Positions 1 to 13,059 of a stretch of DNA of 64,000 nucleotides are shown piece by piece. Origin of the DNA: Stromatinia cepivora (lineage: Eukaryota > Ascomycota > Leotiomycetes > Helotiales > Sclerotiniaceae); assembly GCA_014898415.1 (NCBI GenBank), contig RCTD01000014.1, positions 1,488,001 through 1,552,000 on the forward strand. The letters are read 5' to 3'. The notes under the pieces are model-generated. The model saw only the letters and a list, made by a program, of their open reading frames with translations. It did no database searches and was not told the DNA's origin. Made by a program: the position numbers and the translations under genes. Each line of letters starts with the position of its first letter. Positions within the stretch are counted from its first letter, which is position 1.

Positions 1-3000
1 AAGGATATTAATGAATATTTAGTTATTTGTTCAATAAATTCCTTTAAATTTGGAAGTATATTTATATTTTATAGAGTTATAATATTTGCTTTTGTTATTA
101 TAATAATAATATAGTATTTATTAATTTCATTTTTCTTAATTAAGTATTAAGGGTTTTAATACAATCCTTTTCTTTTCTTTAATATATTTCATTTGATATA
201 ATCTTTTATTATTTCGATAATTATTAATAAAAAGGCTTTAAGAAATATAAAACCAAAAGTTTGCCAGGTTTTATATAATATTATCTTGATAATCTATAAC
301 AAAGCAATTGAAGGTTTGATATTACTGATTTTTGTTCAATCAAAAATTAATATTACTTTTCGATTCTATAATAATACAAGAAAAAATTCCTTTTTATATT
401 TCCAAAATATATTTCTGATATTTAATAATATTAAACATTTTTGTATCAATTGAAAACCTTTAGATCTGATATCAAAATATAATATTAAATACTTTGAAAA
501 GGGATTTGATAATTGATATTTAAAATATTTTATATATTTTAATTCTAACCAATTAAAATTATCTCCTAAGATTTTTTCATTAATATATTTTATTTCGTTT
601 AAAGGTTTTATTTTATTTTCTTTTTTTTTATATATATTATTAATTGAAACGAGAATTTTGTATTTGATATTGATTAATTTCTTTTAAATATTATTTTCTA
701 CTTTAAATTCTTCTAAATCAAAATGAATATTATTAGTAATAAAGTATTTCTGAAATCCCTTTAATTCCAAATCCTTAATATTATCAAATATATCTTTGAT
801 ATCAAAATCAAGATTAATTCGAATAATATCTATATTAAATTTTATAGAATTTAAAATCATCTTAAAATTTAAAATACTAATTAAAAGTTTTGGGAAATGG
901 TTTTTAACGAATTCTTCAAATTTCCTTTCACTTTTGATGATATTTAAGATTTTTAGAAGGTCATTAATACAATCTTTAGAATTTGCATTATCTATTCTTT
1001 TTTTGGCTTTTCAAGATCAATCTTTATAATATCTATTTTATATTTTGATTCAATTATTTAATAATCGATTTTATTAATACTATTATTATCAATAATCTAT
1101 ATAACCTATTTATTTCTTTTGTATTCAAAATCGATCTTTTCTACAAATAGATATAGCATCTTTAATAATAATGAGTTTTTGGTATTATTCAAGATGAAAA
1201 TATCGATGATATTCTTAACTCTTTCAAAATTGATTTCTATATTTTCAATTAATTTATATAAAATAGTAATACTTTTATTAGGGGTGATCATTATTGTTTT
1301 ATATTTATATATTATAAATCCCAATTCTCTTACAATTTTTAGATTTATTATATTGATTATCGATCCCGAATCGATAATACTGTTAATCTTAATATTCTTA
1401 TTTATAAGGGTTATAATGATAATAGATATATTATATATTTCTTTTGATTGATAATTAAAAGAGATATTTAAATGATTAATAACTACTAAAATTGTTATAA
1501 CTTTTTTGGCAGGAATTTCTGAATTTCTGAAAAGCTCTTTTCGTTTTTCGATATTTATAATTGATGTTTTTTTAAAAGTTTGTTTAAAAAGATTTAGTAT
1601 ATATATAAAAACAATTCCAATTATTATTAGGATTTCGATTTTGCAAATTCATTTCAAGATTTCTGTTGAAGATTTTATAATATAAATAATGATTAATATT
1701 TATTTCTTTATTCTTGAAGATCTAATATAAAAATTGAATGTTCTATTTTCTTACATTATATTATTCTTATTAGATTCAAGAAAGCCCTTTTTTCTTTAAG
1801 ATTTTTCTGCTTTATCTTTTTCGCTTTTATTAATATTTATAATTTCATTTTTATTAAAGAATTCTTTCTTTAATCTTTCCCTTTTAATTTGATCCATTAT
1901 TCTAAATAATATTTTTCAAAAAATGCTTAACAATTTTTGGGATTTATCAATTTTATTCTATCCTATCGATTTAGATTTTTTAAATAATCAATTTCATAAC
2001 TTTAAGATTTTTTTAAATTGAATAATTATATTAATATTGATAATTTCCCTTCCTTAATAATTGATATTATTTACAAATACATTCCTTACAATTTCGATAT
2101 TAAAGATTCCAAGATTCGGCGAATTATTTTTAATATTGGATTTCTTTAATCATTTCTTTTATTAATCAAACCTATAAGTTTTTATATATATTTCAATCTA
2201 ATAGTTTTCTAGGAAATCCTTTTATTTGAAGATTGAGGAAAGATTGGGATATCTTTTGGGATCAAATATAAAGACTTTATATTTGTTATAATAATATAAT
2301 CTAGTATTAATATTATTGATTTTTTTAAGGCAATTTTGTTTTATAATATAATTATTATTATAAAAAGGTTTTTTAAAATAATAATAATAAAGATAATCCT
2401 TTTTGTAAATTTCATTTATATCAAAAAGAATCCCTTTCTATTTATTCTGAATAAAATAATTATTGTATTTTGTATTATCTTTTCGATAAATAATTTGATA
2501 TTATAATAATGAAAAGGATAACTTCGAGTTCTTTGTATTTTTGATTTTTATTCTTAGATAATTTATATTAAATTTATCCAAAAGATTAATGATTTTATTT
2601 ATAGTATCCTTTATCTTTTGTTTTTGAAAATAAGGTTTTGTATTAATATCGAAAACAAATAGGGTTTTTATATATTCATATATAATCTAGGAAACAATAA
2701 TTTGATAAGATTTAAATCTTTTATAAATTCAAACGATAAAATCTTTAGAAAAATATCATTTGTAAGTTTCATTTATTATTCTTTTGAAATTTATAGAAAC
2801 AAAATTATCAAAATCAACTTTAAGTTGTTTAATAATCTTCTTTCTCATTTGGGTATATAGATTATATAGGAATATCCTTTTAATTTCGAATTCGATAATT
2901 ATATAATTGTTAATGAATTAAATAATCGAAAATGCGAATTTGACAATATAATTCTTTATCATTATTGGATTTATATTATAATCCTTTTTATTTTTGTTAT

Positions 3001-4337
3001 ATTGATTATTAACAAATTGATCAAGAAAATCTTGGATACCTGTTATTTGTTGAATATTATAATTATAAAAATATCAGAATAATATTGGTCTTAATCCTTC
3101 TTTTCAATTATATTTAATAAAATTATATTTCGGTATAAATTTGATTTGAATAGTAATGATATAATTGTAATACCAAAGAAATCAAGTTCGTATTTCTTTA
3201 TCGAATATATTGCAATCAATTTGTAAAGTATCCCAAATTGTAAAAAAGTCAGATATATCGATCCCATTGAAAATAAGAACAATAATATTCCTAATATATA
3301 ATATAATAAGGAATATATATATATGATTCTTAATGTGAATAACAAATGGAATTTTTGGTAGATTTTGTTATTGTTGATTTACTTCTTTTTCTTTTTTGGT
3401 TTTCTTTATTTTTTCTTTTTTTTTAATGGAATTTCCATTATTATTAATAAAAAGTTCTTTAATAGATTCAAAAGAATCGATAATTAAAATAATAATATTA
3501 TCCTTTGATTCTTAAAAAGCATTTTATAGGAAACTTAATTTCATAAACAGATCAAAATTATCTATTATATTATTGTAATTTAATTGAAAAATATCTGATT
3601 TGTTAGAATTTGATTCAATATTTGATTTTCGATAATTTTCAATATTTATAATTCTTTTTTGATAAATCTTCAAAAAAAAGGGAAAAATATATATAATCTT
3701 TTTTAGGGTTTTCTTTTTTTCAAAGAAATATATAAATCTCAAACCTTTCAATTAAAATTTTTTTAAAATATATTTTAAATTTTTAGTTGTTGATATTAAG
3801 GATAATAATTTAGTATATTATATTCAATCCTTTTTATTACTCTAATATATATTTAAATATTCAAATAGTTTTAGAGATATATAAAATATTCAAGGTTCTT
3901 CAATATAATTGGTTATATTCAATTAAGGTTGTTCTCAGGATTGAAGTTTTCTTGTTTATAAAGATAAATGATTTATTTATAAATAAAGATTCCATTATAT
4001 TTGAAGTTTTAATATACTTTTGATATTACTAATTGCATCCCCGAATAGGATCTTCGTCGATATATTCCTTTCAAAATGGAAAGTAAAATAATGGTTCTAT
4101 TGAAAAATGATTCGTCTTCGATATAATAGGTAAATATAAATAAGGGAGCTTCGATAATCAAAACTTTTTTATTCAAAGTTTGGCAATTCTATATTTTTAA
4201 AAGGGTTATCTTTTCAGGATTAATTTTATCCCTTTATCTACAAATTATTAATTCTATTTTCTTTTCAATCATAGTTTTTTTGTAGATATATTTATATAAT
4301 ATAAACTATATAATTCGAATCCGATATAAATCATTAT
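1..4337. other. AT-rich RIP-degraded block, origin unresolved
   Basis: Extremely AT-rich sequence with stops in every frame and no gene I can support. On the minus strand, roughly 600 down to 200, a protein-like reading with few stops can be followed (for example a stretch reading WLELKYIKYFKYQL), which suggests a decayed transposon protein, but I could not assign a family. Short open frames elsewhere in the block look like chance frames in AT-rich DNA. Confidence 0.6.
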
Positions 4338-4628
4338 TATGAAAGAAATAGATCGAAATATATATATCTCGATAGTATATTGTAAAGGGAAATGGGAATT
4401 GGAATTGATCAAATTATATTATAAAGGTTTCAAGTAGTAAAACTAGTAGATTTAGATAATGGTTTAAATTGTATATAAATGAGGTACAAAAAGATTAATG
4501 GAAAACGATTGATTTCTTTTAAGGAAAGGGGAGCAGAGTTCTCTCTTATATCTAACTACAAAGAGTTATGTGACTATATGACTACGAACTAGCTATGTGT
4601 TAGGCCTTGATATCCCAACTTTCTTACA
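4338..4628 (+). repeat. Solo LTR-like repeat, family B, copy 1
   Basis: A 291-bp unit that recurs at 53533-53822 (290 bp) in the right-hand AT block. Both copies share the order of landmarks from a GAAAGAxATAGATCGA start to a TTGATATCC...TTTCTTAyA end. The right copy keeps a TGTGAAAG start where this one reads TATGAAAG, as expected of RIP. This copy still has GC-richer stretches near 4530-4615. TG...CA ends and the length suggest an LTR. I found no matching target duplication, so it could also be another dispersed repeat. Confidence 0.55.
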
Positions 4629-5320
4629 ATATATTCCCTTATTAACTTTCCTTTATTCTTTGGCAGATTATTATATTATTGTTTATCAGCAAAATTCGAA
4701 AGTAAATTCTTCATTTATCCTTTATTTTGATAATATATTGATCATTAATTATATAATCCAAATAGGGATATAGAATTACAATAAAAGTAATACTAGAAAT
4801 CGAGAAGAAGAAAGAAATTGTTTCTTTGTCCTTATATTATTATTCTTTTTTTTTTTGTTGTATTATTTATCGGAATCCTTGAAAGACCGAACGAAAGAAG
4901 TATATTATAATTTTGGAAAACAATAATAAAAATAAAAAAAAAAGAATGGTAAAAAAGAAAAGAAAAAAAGAATAAATAATATATCCAAAGAAAAAGAAAA
5001 AAAGGAATAATTCTTTAACTCCTATAATATTAATAGTATTAATAATTCTGATTGTTTTAATTATTCTTTGTTCCTTAATTATTATAGATAATCCAGAAGT
5101 TCTTTTACTTGAACTTTAAATTATTAAATTTAAAAAGAAGTTTATTCTTTTTCGAGGATAAGAAAATGAAAAGCAGAAAAATAATCGACCTTAATTATTC
5201 TTTGTTTTTTAATAGATATAAAATATACAAATTGAAATATATTATAGAAAAATATAATGATCTGGGATATTAAATAGGATTCATTTTATTTATATTAAAG
5301 GAAAGAATTATAAACTCCAG

Positions 5321-5434
5321 ATTATCGTTATTTAAGCTTTATAATTATCGTTATTTAAACTCTATAATTATTATTATTCAAACTTTATAATTATTATTAT
5401 TTAAATTTTATAATTCTGTTATTTATATTTTGTA
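5321..5434. repeat. 23-bp minisatellite, about 5 copies
   Basis: Five head-to-tail copies of a 23-bp unit of the form ATTATCGTTATTTAAACTC plus TATA can be aligned at 5321, 5344, 5367, 5390 and 5413. The later copies have lost the CG and are more AT-rich. Confidence 0.7.
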
Positions 5435-7748
5435 GATTAAAAAAAGATCAAAAGTATTCGAACTTTTGTTTTATAAGATTCTTGATAAACTCATCAATAA
5501 TTATATCGATAATTAATAAATAAATTATATAAAATTTTTTTTTTGAATATTCTTAATATAACTATATATTTTGAATATTAATATAATATAATTTCATAAT
5601 AATCCATTTGTTCTCATTAACCACCAATCTAATCGCTTACTGATTATTACAAAAGATTATTATAAACTCTTTCATTGTTAAATTGATTTCTTTTAAAAAA
5701 TATAGGATTGTTATAATTTCTTTTAATATATATTCGACTCCAAAAAACTTTGCTTTGATAATCAAAATAATTATAATATCTTATTTAAACACTTTTTATA
5801 CAATTAAACCACCGAAAAGAAATATAACATACCCCTAGAATAATCAACAAATATCTGAATCATCCGCAAAAGAAGTATCTAAGAAAATAAAAAATTATAA
5901 TATTTGATCACTATTATATTGGATTATAAGATACCTTATATTCCATAGATATTATAAACAATGATCAACAGTTTTCATATAATCGCTCGATGAATTAATC
6001 AAATAATGATTCAATTACGAAACAACAAATAATATATCCGCTTTTATAATAATTATAATATATAATACTGAACCCATTTTCTCTTAATATATTTTTATAA
6101 TATATATAGAAACTTGACCCTGATTTTTCCGAAATACTATTATCGGGAATAGTATACTTGCTATCCCATTTGTTGCTTTGAATTTCTTAATAATCTTCTC
6201 AATATATATATTATAAATTAATTACAGCTTTTTCTTGGATTAATCATAGAGTATACATATACCTAAAAACTATTTAGTATTTCTCAGATCTTGTAATTTA
6301 TATATAACTTTGATTCCTTTAATGATCTTTATAATAATTAATTCGTTTTTTTTATAATAAATAATCTAAACATTATCTACAAAGAAAAGAATTATAATAA
6401 TATACTTTAGATTAATATATAAATATAATTCCTCTTTATATTATATTAATTCTAGTTTCTTGAATATCTGAATGAAATCCCTAAACTATATAATTGGGGA
6501 ATTTTGTAGATTATATAAAACTCAATTGATTATAATATTTTTGTTTAGGATTTTATATCCATTAAATAGATAATATATAATTAAGATATCAAAAGGATTA
6601 TATAAAGTATTAATAAAAATATTGATTATATTATATTGCTTTATTTCGAAATTGTATTTAACAATAATTATTATTATAATTCGGAATGATCGATTTACTA
6701 ATATAATAGCATAAATAATCTCAATAGTATTTTTAATTTGAAAATTTTTTTATATTATTAAATATAAACAATAACAAATAATTAAATTTTGATCATTATA
6801 TTTATATATAAATATTCATTAAAGGGAAATCGGTTTTGTAAATTCTGATCTAGAATCGATTTTATATTAGATTTTCCTAATCTTAAGATTATTAATTTTA
6901 AGATTATAGTTCTATTTGAATCAATATTTTATTTGATGATTTTCTAATTGATAATAAAAACAAAGTAACTTTGGAATTATAAATATATAAATTCGAGAAA
7001 ATAATATTATTTGTAATTCATTGATTATAGATCAAATAAAAGACAATAATGGTTTTGCTTCAATTTTAATAATGATTATATTATAAATTGTTATAAATTG
7101 AGAATATTTCTTTATATTGTTTATTCTTTATTGATTAAACCAAAATATAAAATGAAAATTATTTAAACAAAGTAATCCTATTGAATCTGTTTTTTGAAAT
7201 ATAACAATTCCTATATAAGATTTAATATTGAAATCGCTTTTTTAATAGTATTACTATATATATAATTGCCTTTGTATATATATTGATTACTTTAGAATAT
7301 AAAAACCAAATAATTCTTAAAAGAAAGATAATTTTGAATAATAATTGTATAATTGAAACTCAAATGAATTAATCTAAGCCCTGAGTATTTCAATCCTTAT
7401 AATACAAACTCTTTTAAGTATCTATTCGAAATCATAAATTCACAAATCCTTTATAAATCGATCAAATGAATATATAAGATATAATAATCTTTATAATAAT
7501 TGGATTTCCTCTACAGAATATTCTGATTAATTATTCTAATATATATATTTCCTTTTGGAACATTAAAATTGATCAATTAAAGTAACCTTTAAATCACTTT
7601 CATATATATTACAAAGAACTTTAATAATATAATCAATAGATTTATATTCCATATTCCCTATATCAATATATTCGATGAAATCGGGATCTGTATTATTATT
7701 ATAGACATCTTTTTGAACAATATTAATATCTTTATTTATAAGATATAA

Positions 7749-7946
7749 TTACTTTTTAATAAAAGAATCGGCTTTTTTAATTTCTTCAATGAAAAAATCA
7801 ATCAATATTTGTATATCTTTATTATATACTTTATCCTTATTATTTAAAGAATTAGATAAATTGAATAATCCTAAATCGATTTCTTTATTTCTATTATCAT
7901 CCTTTAGATCTATATTTATTTTCGAAATCAATTCATTTGTAGACAA
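7749..7946 (-). pseudogene. Copia integrase-RT linker fragment
   Basis: A 65-codon open remnant on the minus strand with an acidic/polar composition (NELISKINIDLKDDNRNKEI). It sits between integrase-like and reverse-transcriptase-like remnants of the same dead element, the usual place for the poorly conserved Copia linker. No independent function is suggested. Confidence 0.4.
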
Positions 7947-9368
7947 TAGATCTGAAATATATTTAATAAATAAATTAAAAGCTTTTCGATTTGTAAAAAT
8001 AGATAAATGAATAAAATCTTTATAATTATCCTTGTTTTGAATAATCGTTCTATCTATTTCGATATGATTTTATAGATTAAAAGTTCTAATAAACTATTTA
8101 AGCTCTTCTATAATATAAATATCGATCATTCGATTAATAAAATCTATATAATAAATGAATTCCTTATTGAACATTACGTTTTGAATAATAATAACTTTAT
8201 CGAACTTGAATATCTATATATAATAGATCAATATATTTGGAATATAATCTACTAAATATTCAATATATACTCAAAGATTGATTTTGTATCATTTCCTATT
8301 AATTTCAGTTTCTCTGTTTTTATTCAAAAGGTAAATTTGGCATCCATATTTATAAATTCCATTCCAATTGGAATAAAGATTGTTAAATATTTTCTCTACA
8401 AATAAAGAATTATCTTTGCAAAGATAATTATAAAATCATATATCGAATACCTTATTAAACGATTTGAAGGATTTGATCTTCAAAGAACTTATATTATATA
8501 AATAAATAATAATTTATATCACTTTCATTTACAATTTATTCAGTAAATTCATTATAATCCATATTTTTATCTATTTTGTAATTATTTCTTGTTTTACGCG
8601 TTCTGATCCTTTATTGAATTTATATATATAAAACAAGGATAATTCGAATTCAATACTTTCTTACTTGATTCATTTCTCAAATAATATTGCTTTTATAACT
8701 TTAATAATAAATGTATTATTATTTTACTTAATTATTATAATCGTTAGATTATACTTATAATGAACCTAGATTATAAAGTTTTGAATAATTACAAATACTT
8801 TATTATATATTTTATAATAGATTGAATATGAAAAGATCTTGTTACAATATATTTCTTTAATCAATAAAAGCCATAATACATTATTATACCCTTTATCGAA
8901 ATCAAAAAGATTCTATTGGATTTTATAAAAGAATTAAAATGATTAATGATCATTTGGAGTGCGAGAAATGATTTGTTTTATATGAATATGAATGCAATCA
9001 GTGCAATTAGAACAAATGATATCTTTTATTTTGATGTTTTGTATTATAAATACTAAATATTCAAAAGCTTCCTTTTCCAAATATTTAGAATGTTTATATT
9101 ATATTTCATTTGTATCTTCTTTTAGGAAAAATAGATTATAAGAACAATAGAATACTTTGTTTATTTTTCTATTCATTGTTAAATATATTATAAAAGAATT
9201 ATTTATAGGAATAAATAAAAGAATACTCGAATAAATAGAAAATAATTTGTATTCTAAAAATATAAAATTTTCAATATAAATGTATTGAATAATTACTATA
9301 TTATTTGTATAATCTTTTTTATAAAGAGTATAATTATATTCTGAGAATTATAGGCCGGTTTTCTCCAA

Positions 9369-9644
9369 TCAAGCTTCTGAAACAATATTGATATAAAAGC
9401 CAGGGATGAATGTTATATCGTTCAATATCAGATTATCATTAGGATAATCTTTTCTCTTGATAATCCCTTTGATAATATGAACCCTATATTCTAGAATTTG
9501 GAAACTGGAAATACCTGTTTCTATAAAATCACTGAAATCGAATAATCGATATCGATGATCATTTAACAAAGATATATTATTCACAATATATATAGTATTA
9601 TAATTATCAAGCAAGGTATTATTGAATAAATGATATATTTTCAT
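9369..9644 (-). pseudogene. Copia protease/pre-integrase fragment
   Basis: A 91-codon open remnant on the minus strand. It contains an HLFNNxxLLDNY stretch, like the region after a retropepsin active site, and ends in PGFYINIVSEA, which matches the conserved VPGFPxNLVS block that closes the protease region of fungal Copia polyproteins. It is part of the 5600-9660 relic. The frame stayed open by chance; upstream and downstream continuations are broken by stops. Confidence 0.6.
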
Positions 9645-9660
9645 TATTATAGAGTATACC

Positions 9661-11471
9661 CCTAATTGATTATATCAAACATCCAAAATAATAACATTAA
9701 TTGAAGATCCTGAAGAATCAATGGAATTTTTCATCTATTTCTTTTTGATTTAATCAAAATAAAACTGCTTCTATGAATACAATCTTACTTAATCCCTAAT
9801 TACTTATAGTTCATTTTCACTAAATACCCTTTTGAATAATAAATTGATCCTTTCAATGAATACTAACTTTATAACTTTATAATTATAAATAATATAATTA
9901 TAATCAATTCCATTATTCTATTTAGATTTGATTTTATAAGGATATTTCTAAATCTTTTTGATCCCCTAATTACTTCCAAAGTTGATACTTTTTTTATTCT
10001 TTTTAAACTTTTTATTATTTTAAGAAAAAATAAATATAGAATATATTTCTTTTTTAGTTTTTAAAGAAATAGAATTTTAGAAAATTAATTCTTCAAAAAT
10101 ATCTCCAAATTGCTTAAATAAGAGATTAAGTAATTCGAATTGATTATTCATTTTGATCTATATAATTATAATATTTACTCAAATTGGAAGTATTCTAATA
10201 TCAATAATTTGTAGAAAAGTATTGATAACGATTTCATTCTATACCTCAATGATTTTGTATATAAGAATTTTGATATAGATTATAATCCAATCCCTATACC
10301 ATTTGATAAGGTCAGTTCTGTTAAACGATGTTTACATTAGAACAGACCGATATTCTTGTAATACTACGAACTTAGCAGTAGTTACTGTAAATGCAAATTT
10401 CTTTTTAAATACATTAATGATCGTTTTAAATGGAAAAGCTATAATACCCTAATTGAAAATGAATAACTCTATAAAGTGTACTTGATTAACTAATGATTTG
10501 ATCCATTTATAAATATCCCAGAAAGCTTTATAATTCTATATATATTCTTATTATCGATATCGATATTCCAATTGGAGAAAAGTAAATTCGAAGAAGATTT
10601 CTTAGAAAATGATTGGGAATGAAATAATAGATCTATTAAAAATGAATCCTGATATATTATTATCAAAATCTTTCATCTTTGTATCTTTATTAATATTTTC
10701 CCTGGATTGAATTATTATAAAATATTCTAAGAATTCCTTTTAGTATTAAATTTGTTTTTCTTGATTATATTTAATTTGAAGATTGATAGTGGAAGGTAAA
10801 ATAGGTAATTTGATTAAAAATCAATTGATTTGAGTATGAATAGATTTATTCGTTAAATCGAAGTTTGGAATAAATATTGTTGATATAAAAACAAACAAAT
10901 CATTCTCTAGATTAATTGAATCCCAGATTCCTTGAATTTGATACTTATTTTTCAAATGTAAATATCATTTTAGCTATTGAGTATAAATTATAAGAAGAAA
11001 ATCATTTTGATCTTTTACTATATTGAATAAAGATAATTGAATTAATATAAATATTGAATTATAAATAAAATAGAAATGATATTTTAAGAATGATTTTTTG
11101 AGTATTTAATAATTATCGGATAGAAAGTTATGTAGATTTAAGGGCTACCAGGTTCATAATTATTACAGGATAGTATAATTACAAAGCACTTTCAGGGATC
11201 AGGGAATAGATAGTATATATGATTAATAAAGTAAAAGAATTGAATGATTTGCTCTTGATTATATGAATCAAGAATTATATATATAAAACAAATGAATGAT
11301 TATCTAGTCGATATACACCTTAATTAAGCTAGATCTTTGTTTATTAGGATATCAGGATTACCTTATCAATTAGTAGATTAGTAAGGGCTAATAGATCCTT
11401 CATTCCGATTGGAAAGTATACGCTTTGATCCTTCATAAGATACAGGGGATCACAAGACTTTCCGTGACAAT
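9661..11471. other. AT-rich region without genes, two GC-richer patches
   Basis: No coding frame can be supported. Two patches escape the extreme AT bias: 10305-10395, which holds a hairpin, and 11130-11470, which ends in CCGTGACA like the family A LTR ends but shows no other match to them. They are probably remnants of LTR or regulatory sequence of decayed elements. Confidence 0.5.
10310..10348. repeat. Imperfect hairpin in AT-rich DNA
   Basis: The arms GGTCAGTTCT and AGAACAGACC pair over 10 positions with one mismatch, and the inner bases (TTAAAC / GTTTAC) are also nearly complementary. This gives a nearly continuous palindrome with a small loop. It is GC-richer than its surroundings and could be the core of a former LTR or terminal repeat. 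Confidence 0.5.
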
Positions 11472-12305
11472 ATTGTTATTGTTTATAAAAGAAAATCGGA
11501 AATCTTTTGTTTGAGATTTTTGAATAAAATCTTATCATTAATAATCTCTATTTGAATAATAAATAATCTGAATTTCCTATATCATTCTAGGAAATTGCTA
11601 TATCGAATTATATTAAATATAATCTATATTTCATATTGAAAACGAGTATTATCGATTTCGGTTGGATTTCAATAAATCATTACAAACTATTCGATCAATT
11701 CGAATACTGTAAGTTGGGATATTTGTATATAAAAAGTATAATAATATATTTATATTTCCGATTCGATTTGATTGATTATATATATATAATATTGTATTTC
11801 ATTTTTAAATGATATAATATATAGTTCGAATTATTTTATAATTAATAATTGTTACAAATTAACTTTAAATTTAATATCATTATTAAATTTAATAATAAGA
11901 TTTATAGATTTTGATATATATATATTTTATTATAAATTATAATTAATATGGGAATACGATTTTGATTGGTTAGATTAATTTTTTAAATAAAGAGATTCTT
12001 GATTATTATATAGATTATCATTTCTTGAAAGAGAAGGAGAATTATTAAAGAATTTTGAATGATTAGATTGTTTGATCAAAGTTTTTTTCTTTTGATTTCG
12101 GGATCTTCGAATTTGTTTGAATAAAGATCTTTGGATTTCGATTAAAGAAATAAAGGAAGTCTTAGATACTATTATTGATTTGGATATCTATATAAGTATC
12201 ATTTGGGGTTCAAAAAAAGATTATATTATTGTAAAATTTATTATCATTATAGTTTTCAATTATTGATTCTTCTTTTTCAAATTTATAATCATTATATAAA
12301 GATCT
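11472..12305 (+). repeat. Repeat C copy 1, left part (interrupted)
   Basis: Aligns by eye with about 20372-21212, starting around the shared AAAAGAAAATCGG. It continues after the Copia insertion at 17711-18399. Differences between copies are mostly C/T and G/A. The interruption falls exactly at a GATCT that is single in the other copy and duplicated here. Confidence 0.8.
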
Positions 12306-12472
12306 TGTTGGAAATGAGGCCATCATAGGATTAGAATTGAGGTCACGTGATCACAATGATACACAGACCATATTTGGGGATAACCTCAATTCTACTTCTA
12401 TTAGAATTATAGATCCTTAGTTCAATCTATATAATCAATAATACTATTACTTTCTGTATCAAAAAGTTAATA
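12306..12472 (+). repeat. 5' LTR of Copia element
   Basis: 167 bp, the same length as the 3' LTR. It contains a GC-richer core near 12325-12375 including CACGTGATCAC and a GGGGATAACCTCAATTCTA stretch also found in the other LTR. The final CA has become TA. Confidence 0.88.
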
Positions 12473-13059
12473 GATTATAAGATCCGATTATATAATAATA
12501 ATTAAAAAATAAAGCAAATCGAGAAAGGATTAGTATAGCTAATAAGAATGAAACAGAATGAAAATCAGAGTTTTTATATAGTATCATCAAAGTAGAATTG
12601 AAATACAATAATACAATTTATAATTTATAATATTATAGATCAAAATAAAGAACAGTTTATATAATACTGATATAGAATTATAACAAAAACAAAAAACAAA
12701 TTCATATAGTTACAAGAAAATATATTATAATACGATTTTACGAATTTTCTTATTATTTTATTTTTACATTTCTTTATTATTCCGAATCTATTTGCTATAT
12801 ATTTTTTAAAATCGTTTTAAAAATCTAAAGACTATTTTTGATATTTATTAAATAGTAAGAAATCTTTATAATATCGAAATCAAATAATCTTTCGAAATTC
12901 GATCAAAACAATTATAAATAATAATTCAGATAAATAAAGATATAATTGAAAAAGAAAAAATGATTTTATATAATTGATTAAATATTAAACGAATATATAT
13001 AGATTATAGGATTCAATATAGTATCTATTTATAAAATCAATAATCGTATATATTACAAT

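Larger units (their letters stand above)
5600..9660 (-). mobile_element. Copia-type retrotransposon relic, minus strand
   Basis: Read on the minus strand from high to low coordinates, this block keeps the Copia domain order. At 9644-9369 there is a protease-proximal stretch ending in the conserved PGFYINIVSEA. Near 9000-8940 comes a C-x-H-x-H-like GAG-pre-integrase remnant. At about 8930-8100 lies integrase-core-like sequence (KGYNNVLW in composite frames). At 7946-7749 is an acidic linker open frame. At about 6720-6360 there is reverse transcriptase, with VNAFINT-like, VLYNLQxSP and YINLKYIIILFFVDDV-like pieces split between frames. Stops occur throughout, so it is dead. Its LTRs were not identified, so the ends are approximate. 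It is a different family from the 12306-17710 element. Confidence 0.7.

Noticed and set aside
1119..1451. 110-codon open frame on plus strand
   Set aside because: Overlaps an opposite open frame, has an AT-driven I/L/F composition and no motif; a chance frame in AT-rich DNA.
11130..11469. Possible LTR ending CCGTGACA
   Set aside because: Only the last six to eight bases resemble family A; no flanking duplication or second copy.
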